From: Microbulbifer agarilyticus
GTDB taxonomy: Bacteria; Pseudomonadota; Gammaproteobacteria; Pseudomonadales; Cellvibrionaceae
Reading direction: 5' to 3'
DNA length: 64,000 nucleotides
NCBI RefSeq assembly: GCF_020171345.1
Contig: NZ_JAIUZM010000003.1
Span: forward strand, 186,001-250,000
Part shown: positions 1 to 8,966 of the stretch, in pieces
Layout of the letters: each line of letters opens with the position of its first letter
Numbering within the stretch: position 1 is the first letter of the stretch
Program-made: the position numbers and the translations under genes
Notes under the pieces: model-generated
Database searches by the model: none
Told to the model about the DNA's origin: nothing
What the model saw: only the letters and a program-made list of their open reading frames with translations

Positions 1-158
1 TGGGCAAGCAGGAAGACCTGGGTAGTATCCAGGTGGGCAAGCTTGCGGACCTGGTGGCGGTACCGGGTAACCCGCTGGACGATATTTCCGTAATGGAAAA
101 TGTGCAGTTTGTGATGAAGGATGGCGAAGTATTTAAAAATACGCTGAAGAACTTCTAG
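1..158 (+). CDS. Amidohydrolase family protein, C-terminal end only
   Basis: The reading frame starts at base 3 and ends at the TAG at 156-158; the rest of the gene lies outside the window. The roughly 51 visible residues follow the pattern typical of the C-terminal composite beta-domain of secreted imidazolonepropionase-like amidohydrolases: [19 protein letters not shown], then a hydrophobic strand, then a [10 protein letters not shown] ending. The metal-binding barrel is not visible, so substrate and exact subfamily cannot be given. The gene is followed at once by a strong hairpin terminator and converges on the sulfatase gene. Family-level call only. Confidence 0.75.
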   Translation, partial: GKQEDLGSIQVGKLADLVAVPGNPLDDISVMENVQFVMKDGEVFKNTLKNF

Positions 159-171
159 GTCTTCATTAGCC

Positions 172-221
172 AAAAAAGGCCGGGGGGCAACTCAATTCAG
201 AGTTGTCTCGCGGCCTTTTTT
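172..221. terminator. Bidirectional intrinsic terminator
   Basis: An A6-GGCCG arm at 172-182 pairs with a CGGCC-T6 arm at 211-221, and an inner CAACTC/GAGTTG stem (188-193/200-205) extends the hairpin. Runs of A and T flank both sides, so it can stop transcription from both converging genes, the amidohydrolase (+) and the sulfatase (-). Confidence 0.85.
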
Positions 222-260
222 GTATGCATGACTTTTTCTTGCAGAGAAGAATAGGGTAAG

Positions 261-1970
261 TCAGTGCCCCCAATCTCCTACCTTGTCTGATCCGGGCAAA
301 TAGAATTCGAGATAATTTTCCACTGAAAATGGTAACTCTTCGGTCACTTGCTTGACTCGCTCGGCGATCGCCTTGGTTTCCGGGCGCGCATTGGACAATC
401 CGGTGTATGGGATGCCCTTGGCGTTCGGCATATCCGGATATTTCTTTTTCATCAGCGCGTGCCGGGCAACCATCCGGTTAAATTGACCCTGGGTGTGAAT
501 TAGCGGGGTCAGCTGCGGATTTTCTTCCCGCGGGTCCATATACAGGTCGAAATAGGCCTCGGGCATACCGGATGCGGCCACATCACCGGCGCCGATCCAG
601 TGGCGTTTATAGCGACCTTTTACCGTGGCACCGAGTTCGTGCCCCGCGTAGATAAATACATAGTCTCGCCGGCTGTGGGTGTCGCCCTTGAGCAGTAGCG
701 CAGTTTGGTCGAGACCATCCACCACGCGGTCGGTTGGGATATTGTCCTTGGCGCCGCCAAGGCGCGCGAAGGTGGTGTAGAGGTCGGTGACGTGAATGAT
801 GTCGCCGACGGTTTGCCCCTGCTCAATCATCCCGGGCCACCAGGCAAATGCCGGCACTCGCACGCCACCTTCGGTGAAGTCACCCTTGCCGCCGCGATAC
901 AGCATCGGCAGCATGCCCCAGCCGGTAGGTGGGCTGTGTACCATGGGGCCGTTATCCGCCATGGCGATAAACAGGGTGTTCTCCGCAATACCCAGCGTTT
1001 TGAGCTCTTCCATCAGCTGGCCAACGAAGTCGTCTACCGCCGGGAAGGCGTCGGCGACCATCAGGCCAGCAACGGAATTTTTGGGATTGTAGACGGCGAG
1101 GAAGTTGAGAAAGTTGGGCCAGTAGGCCACGAAAAAGGGTTTTTTCGCTTCTGCATTGCGCCGAATAAAATCGATGGTGCGGCGCTCTGCCTCCGGGTCA
1201 AACTTGGCAAAACACTCGTTGGATGTACCGCACCACTCTTTACCTTGCTCTCCCTTTTTACCCTCAATATTCATTACCCAGCCCTCGGGAATTAATCCGG
1301 GGTTATCCAGGCGGTAGGGGTCGGGCGGGTAGATCTCCGGGGCGAATCCCAGTACTGCATTTACCGCGTTGGCCTGCGGGTTATACAGGGAGGTGATTTG
1401 GTTCATCGGGGTAAACAGCGCTTCGTCAAACCCCTGGTTGTGCAGGTAGCTCTCTTCGATATCCCCAAGGTGCCCCTTGCCGAAGAATGCGGTGGCATAG
1501 CCGCTCTTGGACAGGACCTCGGCGATGGTGACTTCCTCCTCGCGCATGCCGGAAAACTCATGGGGCATGCCGACAACCCCCATACCGTGGCGCACCGGGT
1601 GCCGCCCGGTGAGGAAGGCCGCCCGCGTTGGCGTACAGGAGGGCTCGCTGTACATGCGAGTGAAGTTGATACCCTCGGCAGCCATTTTGTTGATGTTTGG
1701 TGTGGTGTAGCCGAAGTTCTTTTGCAGGGCGGGGAAGCCCACGGCGCCAAATGCGGTGTCGTCCCAAAGCAGGTAAACGATGTTGGGTGGCCGTCCATAT
1801 TTTTGGCGCAACTGCCGCAGTTTTTGGTCCAGCTCCCGATCTTCCTGTTTCCATTTTTCGCCGTGTTGTAGCTTCAGCACGTAGTACTCGGCGTCGTGTA
1901 CGACCTTGTCGGCGAGTACGGTGAGCGGCAAGAATATGCTGGCAAGAAGAAGGCTGGTGGCGCGCATCAT
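261..1970 (-). CDS. Secreted arylsulfatase (sulfatase family S1)
   Basis: A 569-residue sulfatase. Residues 1-20 form a signal peptide ending VLA, so the enzyme is probably periplasmic or secreted. Metal-binding Asp70-Asp71 lie in the LLWDDTAFG strand. The sulfatase signature SCTPTRAAFLTGRHP starts near residue 111; Cys112 in the C-x-P-x-R motif is the residue that a maturase converts to formylglycine. A later ADNGPM motif supplies further metal ligands. Family members hydrolyse sulfate esters, often on marine polysaccharides, but the substrate cannot be read from sequence. The start is the first of two adjacent ATGs, with GGGAAG about 7 bases upstream. No sulfatase-maturing enzyme or glycan-degradation genes are in the window, so the gene looks isolated. 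Confidence 0.9.
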   Translation of the reverse strand: MMRATSLLLASIFLPLTVLADKVVHDAEYYVLKLQHGEKWKQEDRELDQKLRQLRQKYGRPPNIVYLLWDDTAFGAVGFPALQKNFGYTTPNINKMAAEGINFTRMYSEPSCTPTRAAFLTGRHPVRHGMGVVGMPHEFSGMREEEVTIAEVLSKSGYATAFFGKGHLGDIEESYLHNQGFDEALFTPMNQITSLYNPQANAVNAVLGFAPEIYPPDPYRLDNPGLIPEGWVMNIEGKKGEQGKEWCGTSNECFAKFDPEAERRTIDFIRRNAEAKKPFFVAYWPNFLNFLAVYNPKNSVAGLMVADAFPAVDDFVGQLMEELKTLGIAENTLFIAMADNGPMVHSPPTGWGMLPMLYRGGKGDFTEGGVRVPAFAWWPGMIEQGQTVGDIIHVTDLYTTFARLGGAKDNIPTDRVVDGLDQTALLLKGDTHSRRDYVFIYAGHELGATVKGRYKRHWIGAGDVAASGMPEAYFDLYMDPREENPQLTPLIHTQGQFNRMVARHALMKKKYPDMPNAKGIPYTGLSNARPETKAIAERVKQVTEELPFSVENYLEFYLPGSDKVGDWGH

Positions 1971-2170
1971 GGTGTTACTTCCCGTACCTACTGGTGAATG
2001 ACTGGTAGCGACTTCGCAAACAGTTGCGAGGCGTACATCATCAGGCGCTAGCGAAAGGTGTTAACGGAGGGAATTAACCCATCCCTAGCAGGCTAACTTT
2101 AGGAAACTGTGGGGCAGCTGAGCGGAGTCGGGCGCCAGTGCTCTGTAAATGCGAATTTGGAAAGGCGTCA

Positions 2171-2208
2171 TAAAAGCAAAAGGCCCGCGGATTACCATCC
2201 GCGGGCCT
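2171..2208 (-). terminator. Intrinsic terminator of the RND efflux operon
   Basis: A perfect 11-bp stem (2182-2192 with 2197-2207) has a 4-base loop. Read on the minus strand it is followed by a T-rich tract (complement of 2171-2181). It lies 25 bases past the stop codon of the RND permease gene. Confidence 0.85.
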
Positions 2209-2232
2209 TGGTTTACCTTGCAGCTGAGCTGG

Positions 2233-5200
2233 TCAGACTTCGGTGGCAGGCGTCTGGGTGCTGCCCGTCAGTTTCCGTTTCACCGCGTTTTTGGTGCGAG
2301 AAGCCAGGTTACTGATGTCGATACCAATCCCGTACATGGCCGGCACCAGCAGCAGGGTCACGAAGAACGCGACGAATACACCGAATGCCAGTGCCACCAC
2401 GATGGGCTGCAGGAAGGCGGCCTGAATGCTGCGCTCCAGCATCATCGGCAGCAGGCCGACAATGGTGGTGACGGTGGTCAGTAGGATCGGACGGAAACGC
2501 GCCACGCCCGCTTCTACTACCGCCTTGATGGGTTCCATGCCTTTCTCCCGCAGGCGATTACAGTGGTCCATCAATACCAGGTTGTCGTTGACCACCACCC
2601 CGGCCGCTGCGGCAATGCCGAAGTAACTGAAGATGGCCATGGTTATCCCCATCACCCCGTGCCCCAGAATTGCGCCGACAAATGCGAAGGGGATCGCGAT
2701 CAGGATCAGGATAGGCTGGAAGTAGCTGCGGAATGCCACCGCCAGCAGGCTGTACATGGCGAAGAACGCCATGGTGTACAGGCCGAGAACTTCCTGAATA
2801 AAGCGTTTTTCGCCTTCCGCCTGACCCACCGCACCGCGCACGATACCGGGGTAGCGGGCTTCCCAGTCCGGGAAGAAGTTTTCATTCAGGTCCTTCATGA
2901 TGTCGCCGCGTACATCGTCTTTCAGGTCCGCCATCACACGGGCGGCACGGTTACCGTTCCAGCGCTGGATACGTTTGATGCCCGGTGCGTATTCCAGATC
3001 GGCGACGGCAAGCAACGGCACTTCACGGCCATCACTGGTGCGTACACGGAAGTCCTTCAGGCTTTCAATGGAGCGACGCGATTCCAGCGGGTAGCGCACC
3101 ATGACTTTTACGTCCTGGCCACCGCGCGGCAGGCGCTGTACTTCTTCACCGAAATAGGCCTGGCGCACCTGACGATTGACTTCGGCCAGGGTCAGGCCAA
3201 GTTTGGTGGCACCGGGCTTCAGGTCGATACGGATTTCTTCCGAGGCACCTTCCAGGTTGTTGCGCACGTCGTAGAGGCTTTCGTAAGTGCGCAGTTGGGC
3301 TTCCAGTTCGGCGGTGGCATCGCGCAGCACGTCGAGATCAGGGTGGCGAATGGAGAGCTCGAAACCCGGCCCGTTGTTGTTGAACGAGTACTGTACCGAT
3401 ACCTCCTTGGCGTCTGGGATCTCGCCGAGCAGTTCCCGCAGGCGCAGCGCGGCGTCCTTGGCGGTCATGTCGCGCGTTTCCGGCGGCGCCAGCTGCACAA
3501 TGGCCATAACACTGTCACGGCGTGAGCGGGTGTACCAGTTCTCGATCAGTGCGCCTTCGCCATTGGTGCGCTGGTTGACCTCTTCTTCCAGGCGCTTCTC
3601 CGCATCCTGAAGCTGGGCGAGGATTTCCAGTGCGCGGCTGTAGGGTGCGCCTTCTGGCATGACCACGTTCACGATAATCTGGTCGGATTCGATTTCCGGC
3701 ATAAAGCTTTTCTTCACCCAGCCGCTGCCGAATGCGCCAAAGCCGATAAACATTGCCCCAACAAAAATGCTCAAGGTGAGGTAACGGCGACCCACCGCCC
3801 ACTGGCCAATACGGCGGTAATGGTTCTGGGCAACGTACACAATGCCGTTGGCAATCTTTTGTTGCAGGCGACCGAAGCGGCCCGGGTTTTCCCGCGGCTT
3901 CAGGTTGTTAAGGTGCGCCGGCAAGATAAACAGCGACTCGATCAGGGAGAACACCAGGGCCAGGATCACCACCCAGGTAATATGACGTGTGAACTCACTG
4001 GTAGATCCGCTGATAAAAATCCACGGCAGGAATGCGAGGATGGTGGTCAGTACCGCGAAGATAACCGGCTTCGCTACCAACTGGGTGCCTAGGGTTGCCG
4101 CACTCAGGCTATTACCGCGGTGTTCAGGGTTGTGGGATTCCGTATGAATGCTTTCGCCCACGACGATCGCGTCGTCCACCACGATGCCGAGTACCAGCAG
4201 GAACGCGAAGGTAGACAACATGTTCAGGGAAACACCAACGCTCGGCAGCAGGACAAAGGCGCCGGCGTAGGCGGTACCAATACCCACCGATACCCAGAAG
4301 GCCACCTTGGGGCGCAGGCTGAATACCAGTACCAACAATACCAGCAGCAGACCCATAAAGGCAGAGCTACTGATGGTCTCCATGCGGCCTTTAAATTCTT
4401 CTGCGTTATCGGTCCACAGAGTTAGCTCGGCACCTGCGGGCAGGGTCTTCTTCCGCTCGGCGATCCATTTGCGAATGGAGTCGGAGGCGGTAACGATGTC
4501 CATGGTCTCGGTGCTCATGACCTGCAGCAGCACCGCCGGCTCACCGTTCAGAGTGGCCAGGATCTCGTTGTCTTCAAAGCCGTCTACAACCGTGGCCACA
4601 TCGCCCACGCGGATGGTGCCGCCATCAGCGGTCTGGCGGACGATGATATTGGCAAACTCTTGTTCGGAGTCTGCCTGCTTGCGTACTTTCAGCTGATAAG
4701 CGCCGACTTCGGTACGCACGGTACCGGCGGACTGGTTAATGGAGTTGGCGCGGATGGCATCGGCAAGTTCCTGGAAGGTCATGCCGTAGCGGCGCAGGGC
4801 CTGCTCGCTGACCTCAATGGAGACTTCTTCCATGCGTGTGCCGAACAGCTGCACTACGGAAATAGCGGGCAGGGTGGCCACTTCCCGACGCAGTTGTTCC
4901 GCCAAGCGCTTAAGTTCACGCTCACTCAGGTCGCCGTGTACCGCCACGCGAATAAATTCCTGGCGGTTTACCCACTGGTGTACCTGTGGCGGCTCAATAC
5001 CACGGGGGAATGAAGAAATACCGTCCACGCGGATTTTTACATCGTTCATAAAACGAGAAAAATCTACGGTGGTTTCGGCGAGGATATACACGCCGCCATA
5101 TCCCTCGGCGGAGGTGGAGCGAATCCATTCAATATTGTCGAGCTCGCTCACCGCTTCTTCGATACGCGAGACGATCTGCTCTTCCACTTCCTGTGGTGCC

Positions 5201-5364
5201 GCGCCCGGCCAGGACACATTAATCTCGAGTCCTGGGAAACGAACCTGTGGATCCATTTCCCGTTCCATGCTGAAAAAGCCAATAACACCGGCGACAAGAA
5301 TGCCAATCATGGCGAGGTTGGCGGCAACCCGGTTACTGGCCCACCATGCAATCAAACTATTCAT
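2233..5364 (-). CDS. RND-family efflux permease (AcrB/MdtB-like inner-membrane pump)
   Basis: A 1043-residue permease of the size normal for the hydrophobe/amphiphile efflux branch. It opens with a short cytoplasmic helix and TM1 (NRVAANLAMIGILVAGVIGFF), followed by the periplasmic pore domain with the WPGAAPQEVE motif. TM4 carries GIVVDDAIVVGE, with Asp397-Asp398 matching the proton-relay aspartates of AcrB (D407/D408). A second half repeats the fold, with GVVVNDNLVLMD in the TM10 region. It exports small molecules by proton antiport as a trimer with an adaptor and an outer-membrane channel. The adaptor is encoded just upstream (12-base gap, same operon). No TolC-type channel is nearby, so a distant one is presumably shared. 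Substrate unknown. Confidence 0.93.
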   Translation of the reverse strand: MNSLIAWWASNRVAANLAMIGILVAGVIGFFSMEREMDPQVRFPGLEINVSWPGAAPQEVEEQIVSRIEEAVSELDNIEWIRSTSAEGYGGVYILAETTVDFSRFMNDVKIRVDGISSFPRGIEPPQVHQWVNRQEFIRVAVHGDLSERELKRLAEQLRREVATLPAISVVQLFGTRMEEVSIEVSEQALRRYGMTFQELADAIRANSINQSAGTVRTEVGAYQLKVRKQADSEQEFANIIVRQTADGGTIRVGDVATVVDGFEDNEILATLNGEPAVLLQVMSTETMDIVTASDSIRKWIAERKKTLPAGAELTLWTDNAEEFKGRMETISSSAFMGLLLVLLVLVFSLRPKVAFWVSVGIGTAYAGAFVLLPSVGVSLNMLSTFAFLLVLGIVVDDAIVVGESIHTESHNPEHRGNSLSAATLGTQLVAKPVIFAVLTTILAFLPWIFISGSTSEFTRHITWVVILALVFSLIESLFILPAHLNNLKPRENPGRFGRLQQKIANGIVYVAQNHYRRIGQWAVGRRYLTLSIFVGAMFIGFGAFGSGWVKKSFMPEIESDQIIVNVVMPEGAPYSRALEILAQLQDAEKRLEEEVNQRTNGEGALIENWYTRSRRDSVMAIVQLAPPETRDMTAKDAALRLRELLGEIPDAKEVSVQYSFNNNGPGFELSIRHPDLDVLRDATAELEAQLRTYESLYDVRNNLEGASEEIRIDLKPGATKLGLTLAEVNRQVRQAYFGEEVQRLPRGGQDVKVMVRYPLESRRSIESLKDFRVRTSDGREVPLLAVADLEYAPGIKRIQRWNGNRAARVMADLKDDVRGDIMKDLNENFFPDWEARYPGIVRGAVGQAEGEKRFIQEVLGLYTMAFFAMYSLLAVAFRSYFQPILILIAIPFAFVGAILGHGVMGITMAIFSYFGIAAAAGVVVNDNLVLMDHCNRLREKGMEPIKAVVEAGVARFRPILLTTVTTIVGLLPMMLERSIQAAFLQPIVVALAFGVFVAFFVTLLLVPAMYGIGIDISNLASRTKNAVKRKLTGSTQTPATEV

Positions 5365-5376
5365 GGGTGTGAGTCC

Positions 5377-6552
5377 TTATCGACGAGCCAGTTGGGTGAT
5401 TGGCTGAACTTCCATACCTTCCACCGGATTGGCAATGGTAGAGGTCACAACGCGCTCGCCATCGGCAACACCTGCGGCGAGCACTACGCGGTTTTCTGAG
5501 GTGGAAAGCACCTCGACAGTGCGAATATTCAGGCGGTTATCGGCGTCGACAACGTAGACCTTGTCAGCGCTGCGCAGCGCTTCGCGGGGAACCACGACGG
5601 CATTGCGTTCCGCGGTGGATGCGGCTTCAGCGTTTACAAACAAACCAACTGCCAGAGGCACACCATCGCTGGCGCCCTTGCCGTAAGGATCGGCAACTTC
5701 GGCAACCGCATAAATCAGGCGGGTTTGCTGATCAATCGTTGCCTGGGTACGCACGATGCGTCCGCTCCACTGCTGCTCATGGTTGCCTACCAGTGCGGAA
5801 AGTTTTACTTCCGGACCAGGATTTTTATCGCCGGCGACGAAGCCCAGTGGCAGGCCGAGCTCCTGCAGCTGGTTGTCGGTCAGAGGAAGGCGAATTTCCA
5901 CACGATCGGTGGCGAATACGCGGCCCAGGGATGTGCCGGCGGTAACGTATTGGCCAACACCCACTTCGCGACTCACCACACGGCCGCGATACGGCAGGTG
6001 AATCTTGGTGCGAGCGAGGTCCATTTTCGCGTCGGTCAGCGCAGCTTTGGCCGCACGCAGGTTTGCTTCCGCTTCCAGTACTTGCGGTTTGTTTACCTGC
6101 AGCGGGGTGGGTTCTTTATTCGGGTTCAGGTTCAACCACTGCTGGCGTTTGATCGCCGCGGCGGCCTGGGCCTGCAGTAAAAGTACCTCAGCTTGTGCCA
6201 CGCGCGCTTTGGCCTGGGCAACCTCGAGCTGGTAGTCGGCATCGTCGATTTGGATCAGGGTTTCGCCGGCTTCAAAGCCTGCGCCTTCCGCAAAGCGATC
6301 GGCGATGGCGGTGATGCGCCCGGATACTTGCGGCGTCAGATTGATTTCTGTGTGGGCGCGCACTTCCCCTTGTGTTGTTACGCGCAATTGCACCGGTTCG
6401 GCACGGGCCTCAGAAGTCACCAGCGAAATCAAACGCTGTTCCTCTTCCTTTTTTTCAGGCTCCGGTTTTGCTGCGGACATCCATTGTACGGCGCCGAACG
6501 AGGCCGCAATTACGAGAACCGGGGCCATCACATTCAAGATTTTTTTCTTCAT
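5377..6552 (-). CDS. RND efflux periplasmic adaptor (membrane fusion protein)
   Basis: A 391-residue HlyD/AcrA-type adaptor. Residues 5-27 are a single hydrophobic N-terminal segment without a lipobox Cys, so the protein is probably anchored by one membrane helix rather than by lipid. A lipoyl/barrel-sandwich half (TPQVSGRITAIADRFAEG) leads into an Ala/Gln-rich coiled coil (about residues 110-175). The second lipoyl half follows (LPYRGRVVSREVGVGQYVT), then the beta-barrel and membrane-proximal domains, ending VVTSTIANPVEGMEV. It bridges the pump encoded 12 bases downstream to an outer-membrane channel. First gene of a two-gene operon. No adjacent TetR- or MarR-type repressor is seen. Confidence 0.92.
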   Translation of the reverse strand: MKKKILNVMAPVLVIAASFGAVQWMSAAKPEPEKKEEEQRLISLVTSEARAEPVQLRVTTQGEVRAHTEINLTPQVSGRITAIADRFAEGAGFEAGETLIQIDDADYQLEVAQAKARVAQAEVLLLQAQAAAAIKRQQWLNLNPNKEPTPLQVNKPQVLEAEANLRAAKAALTDAKMDLARTKIHLPYRGRVVSREVGVGQYVTAGTSLGRVFATDRVEIRLPLTDNQLQELGLPLGFVAGDKNPGPEVKLSALVGNHEQQWSGRIVRTQATIDQQTRLIYAVAEVADPYGKGASDGVPLAVGLFVNAEAASTAERNAVVVPREALRSADKVYVVDADNRLNIRTVEVLSTSENRVVLAAGVADGERVVTSTIANPVEGMEVQPITQLARR

Positions 6553-6836
6553 CGTTCTATTCGCGTAGTTTCAATTTTTGTGGAATTTGGCGAATGCGAC
6601 CGAGTTAGCACTGGTGCAATAACCCGATATGAGCATGAAAACTACGGGCCTTGGAATCTCCAAGGCGCCGAGGTGAGCTGAATCAGCGACCAAAATCCAT
6701 TTGGGTTGCCTGATTGACGAGGTGATGTCTGGCGGTGGATGCAGTGGTTGTGAAAAAAAATTGGGCGAGTGGATCGACTGTTGAAAAAGGCGCCCGGGAA
6801 AGCCTTGGTTCGTAGTGAGGCGGGTGGGGCTATCGC

Positions 6837-7445
6837 TTAATCCTGCGGGTGCATATTGCTTTGCTGCGCGCGAAAACCTATTGGGTGCAACAGGCGTGGG
6901 GACAGGGCCAGGATCAGGCCAGCAAGTGCGCCCCACAGGTGGGCATCGATGGCTACTTGAGCATCGATCAGTGTTGCGGTGGCACTGGTGTCTCCGCCAA
7001 GTTGTTCCCAGGCGATTTTTGCGAAGACGCCTGCCAGTATTGCCAGCCCAAATCGCTCACCGTGCATTAGGTCTTTCACACAGCCCCAAACAATCAGCGC
7101 GTGAAGCGCACCGGACAAGCCCACGTAATGCGTCAGGTGTGGTGAAAAGAAAAGGATCGCCGTTCCGGTCAGCAGGCACATCAGAGATAGCAAGACGGCG
7201 GCGGGTAGGGGTCGCAGGTGTGCCTTGAACAGGTGCCAGAGAATTGCGCAGGCGCCCGCATTGATGAGTGCGTGAGGCAGGTTGGTGTGTAAAAAATGAG
7301 CGCTTAGTAATCGCCAGTATTGGCCAGAGAGGATGGCCTCGCGGTCGAAGCGCAACACATTCTGCGCGTGCTCGGAAATCAGTTGGGCAAGACCGATTAG
7401 AAAAACTACGGCAATAAACGTTGGGTTGAGCGCTCGGAATGTCAT
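6837..7445 (-). CDS. rrtA: Rhombosortase (rhomboid-like intramembrane protease for GlyGly-CTERM proteins)
   Basis: A 202-residue polytopic membrane protein with rhomboid hallmarks: a YWRLLSAHFLHTNLPHALIN segment (His/Asn oxyanion region), the GLSG motif with catalytic Ser111, and AHLWG with catalytic His169. Its short length and YWRLLSAHF and VGLSG..HA wording match the rhombosortase branch (RrtA) rather than GlpG. Rhombosortases cut the C-terminal GlyGly-CTERM tail of secreted proteins in the inner membrane. The start was chosen as the ATG at 7443-7445 because the fold begins there. The frame stays open to a TTG at 7601, but those 52 extra codons encode hydrophilic, non-rhomboid sequence. 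It faces away from the giant GlyGly-CTERM gene at 8967, its likely client. Confidence 0.88.
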   Translation of the reverse strand: MTFRALNPTFIAVVFLIGLAQLISEHAQNVLRFDREAILSGQYWRLLSAHFLHTNLPHALINAGACAILWHLFKAHLRPLPAAVLLSLMCLLTGTAILFFSPHLTHYVGLSGALHALIVWGCVKDLMHGERFGLAILAGVFAKIAWEQLGGDTSATATLIDAQVAIDAHLWGALAGLILALSPRLLHPIGFRAQQSNMHPQD

Positions 7446-7691
7446 ATTGGGCTGGGCTCTGATAGGGTCCGTGTGGCCAGTCTCATATGTGTATTGCACC
7501 CCTGGGAGAACTCGAATGTCTACATTTTCGCCAATAATATCAAAACTCTCTGGAATTCGATCCTCTATTGGTCCCATGGGCGTCGTCAATAGCCCAATCA
7601 AGCTCCGATCGTACTTTTTACATCGAGGAAGATAGAGCGAGCTATCAAATGTATTGATTAGCGGCTTTGATTATTGATCATCGACATTATG

Positions 7692-7814
7692 TATACTCTC
7701 AGGCGTTAGCAGGAGGTTTGTGACCAAATGGCTGTAGATAGTCAAATTTGGTGCTGGACGGCAAACTGTGACTTAGAGGGAAAACTGGTCGCACTTCAGT
7801 TGAAGTTAAAGTGA
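7692..7814 (+). CDS. Candidate 28-codon small ORF with promoter-like sequence (uncertain)
   Basis: The ORF itself is 7728-7814: ATG at 7728, stop TGA at 7812-7814. AGGAGG at 7711-7716 is a perfect Shine-Dalgarno, although 11 bases from the ATG is slightly long. A TATACT hexamer at 7692-7697 could be a -10 box. The 28 residues begin MAVDSQIWCWTANCDLEGK and are unusually rich in Trp and Cys. It may be a leader peptide or small protein expressed toward the giant gene, or chance. No family recognised. Confidence 0.2.
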
Positions 7815-7936
7815 TAATTAGCTCTTTAAGATCTCTTCCAAGTTGGGGATCTACCGCTATTTTTCATTTACGATCTCGGTGCCCAGCCTGTCACCGTCCG
7901 GTTGCTCTCAGGTAACTTGTATTAACATTCTCAGCA

Positions 7937-7949
7937 GTAACACTGTTAC
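7937..7949. promoter_or_regulatory. Perfect 13-bp palindrome, possible operator
   Basis: GTAACA-C-TGTTAC, six-base arms around a single central base, in the AT-rich gap between rrtA and the giant gene. Odd-centred palindromes of this type are often repressor sites, but I recognise no specific regulator. Confidence 0.3.
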
Positions 7950-8834
7950 AAATGGTTGTGTACGTAATGTCTTCGGACCCCCCGCAAAACTAGCGGGTAC
8001 TAGAGAGGACTTTTAAGCTTGCTGCGAAAAAATGGCACGGGTAAGCAGCAGCCCCAACGGTTACAAGGCCAATACTACAATGGTTGGAGATTTTTCCTGA
8101 ACATGTATCAGGGTTCTGAGATTGCAGTAATATTCAGTAAGATATGAGAAAGGACGCGTGGAAAATGAGCGATTAGGAGCTGCGATTGTTGGTATGAGGT
8201 TTTTTCCTCGAGACCATACTCTAATAAATACTGCCGAGCTTCCGTTATCAGCTGAGTGAATATGGAATTTAAAGTTACGAGGGTAAAAATTATACTAGCT
8301 ATTCGGTAGTTAAAGCTGGTTATGCCTAGTATTTTATACAGAGTAATTAATTTAGGTAAATAACAAATTTGATCGCACACTATATTGATTATAGTCTGCT
8401 CTGAATATTAATAGCTCATCCCAGATTATGATTGAGTGCCCTGAATATACAACCAATCTAGACTGACAGCCTGCCCCAATCTTCACTCAAGTGCGTATGC
8501 ACACTTGGTGATTTTTTCTTTGTTTGGCTCTTGCTTGATCGTTTGATAGTGGAATGATCTCTGGTATCAATTCGCGATTTTTACTTCACTAGTCACTGGA
8601 GCCTCAGTTGAGCTGTCGAGAATGCTTACAGGCTTTCGTGTTACTTTCTACTATTTGAAGTAACTGGCCGAAGAAATTGGATTTTTACGCCAATAATTCG
8701 TTCGACCACTTATTTTACAGTATTAACCCGAGTAGTATTTTTAGCGAAACGTTTTTATCTGTGGCAAATATTTAATATAAATAAATGCCATGCATACCTC
8801 TCTCGTAATGCGACTATCACGTTATAAATGATTT

Positions 8835-8851
8835 TGATCAAATTTTGATCA
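8835..8851. promoter_or_regulatory. Perfect 17-bp palindrome upstream of the giant subtilase gene, possible operator
   Basis: TGATCAAA-T-TTTGATCA, eight-base arms around one central base, about 115 bases before the start codon at 8967. It can also be read as two ATTTTGATCA direct repeats (8831-8840, 8842-8851) with an 11-base period, close to one helical turn. It partly resembles FNR/ANR half-sites (TTGAT) but lacks their N4 spacing. Likely a regulator site for the giant gene; the regulator is unknown. Confidence 0.4.
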
Positions 8852-8966
8852 CCTTTGGCTTTATCATACTTAACAATACTTGTTGTTTGGAGTCAGCCTA
8901 TTTGGTGGATTTGTATATGGCTGACATTTATATGGGCATGGGTTTAGCTTAGGAAGCAAATTCCAA

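Larger units (their letters stand above)
7446..8966. other. AT-rich 1.5 kb intergenic region between rhombosortase and the giant subtilase gene
   Basis: No convincing protein-coding gene is seen over about 1.5 kb, and base composition is clearly more A+T-rich than most of the window. It holds two perfect odd-centred palindromes (7937-7949 and 8835-8851), one 28-codon ORF with a good Shine-Dalgarno (7728-7814), and a weak hairpin followed by T6 near 8486-8521. The longest minus-strand ORF (8108-8380, 90 codons) resembles no family I know and looks like chance. As the divergent control region for two predicted partner genes, the length leaves room for long 5' leaders or small RNAs, but I see no recognised riboswitch. 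Confidence 0.6.

Noticed and set aside
7446..7601. N-terminal extension of the rhombosortase to a TTG at 7601
   Set aside because: The 52 extra codons are hydrophilic and unlike rhomboid sequence, while the ATG at 7445 starts at the first membrane helix and gives a normal family length.
8108..8380. 90-codon minus-strand ORF in the AT-rich gap
   Set aside because: Low-complexity AT-rich composition, no clear Shine-Dalgarno and no recognised family.
8400..8966. Cyclic-di-GMP riboswitch upstream of the giant gene
   Set aside because: I looked for the conserved GEMM core and did not find it; no other riboswitch consensus was recognised either.
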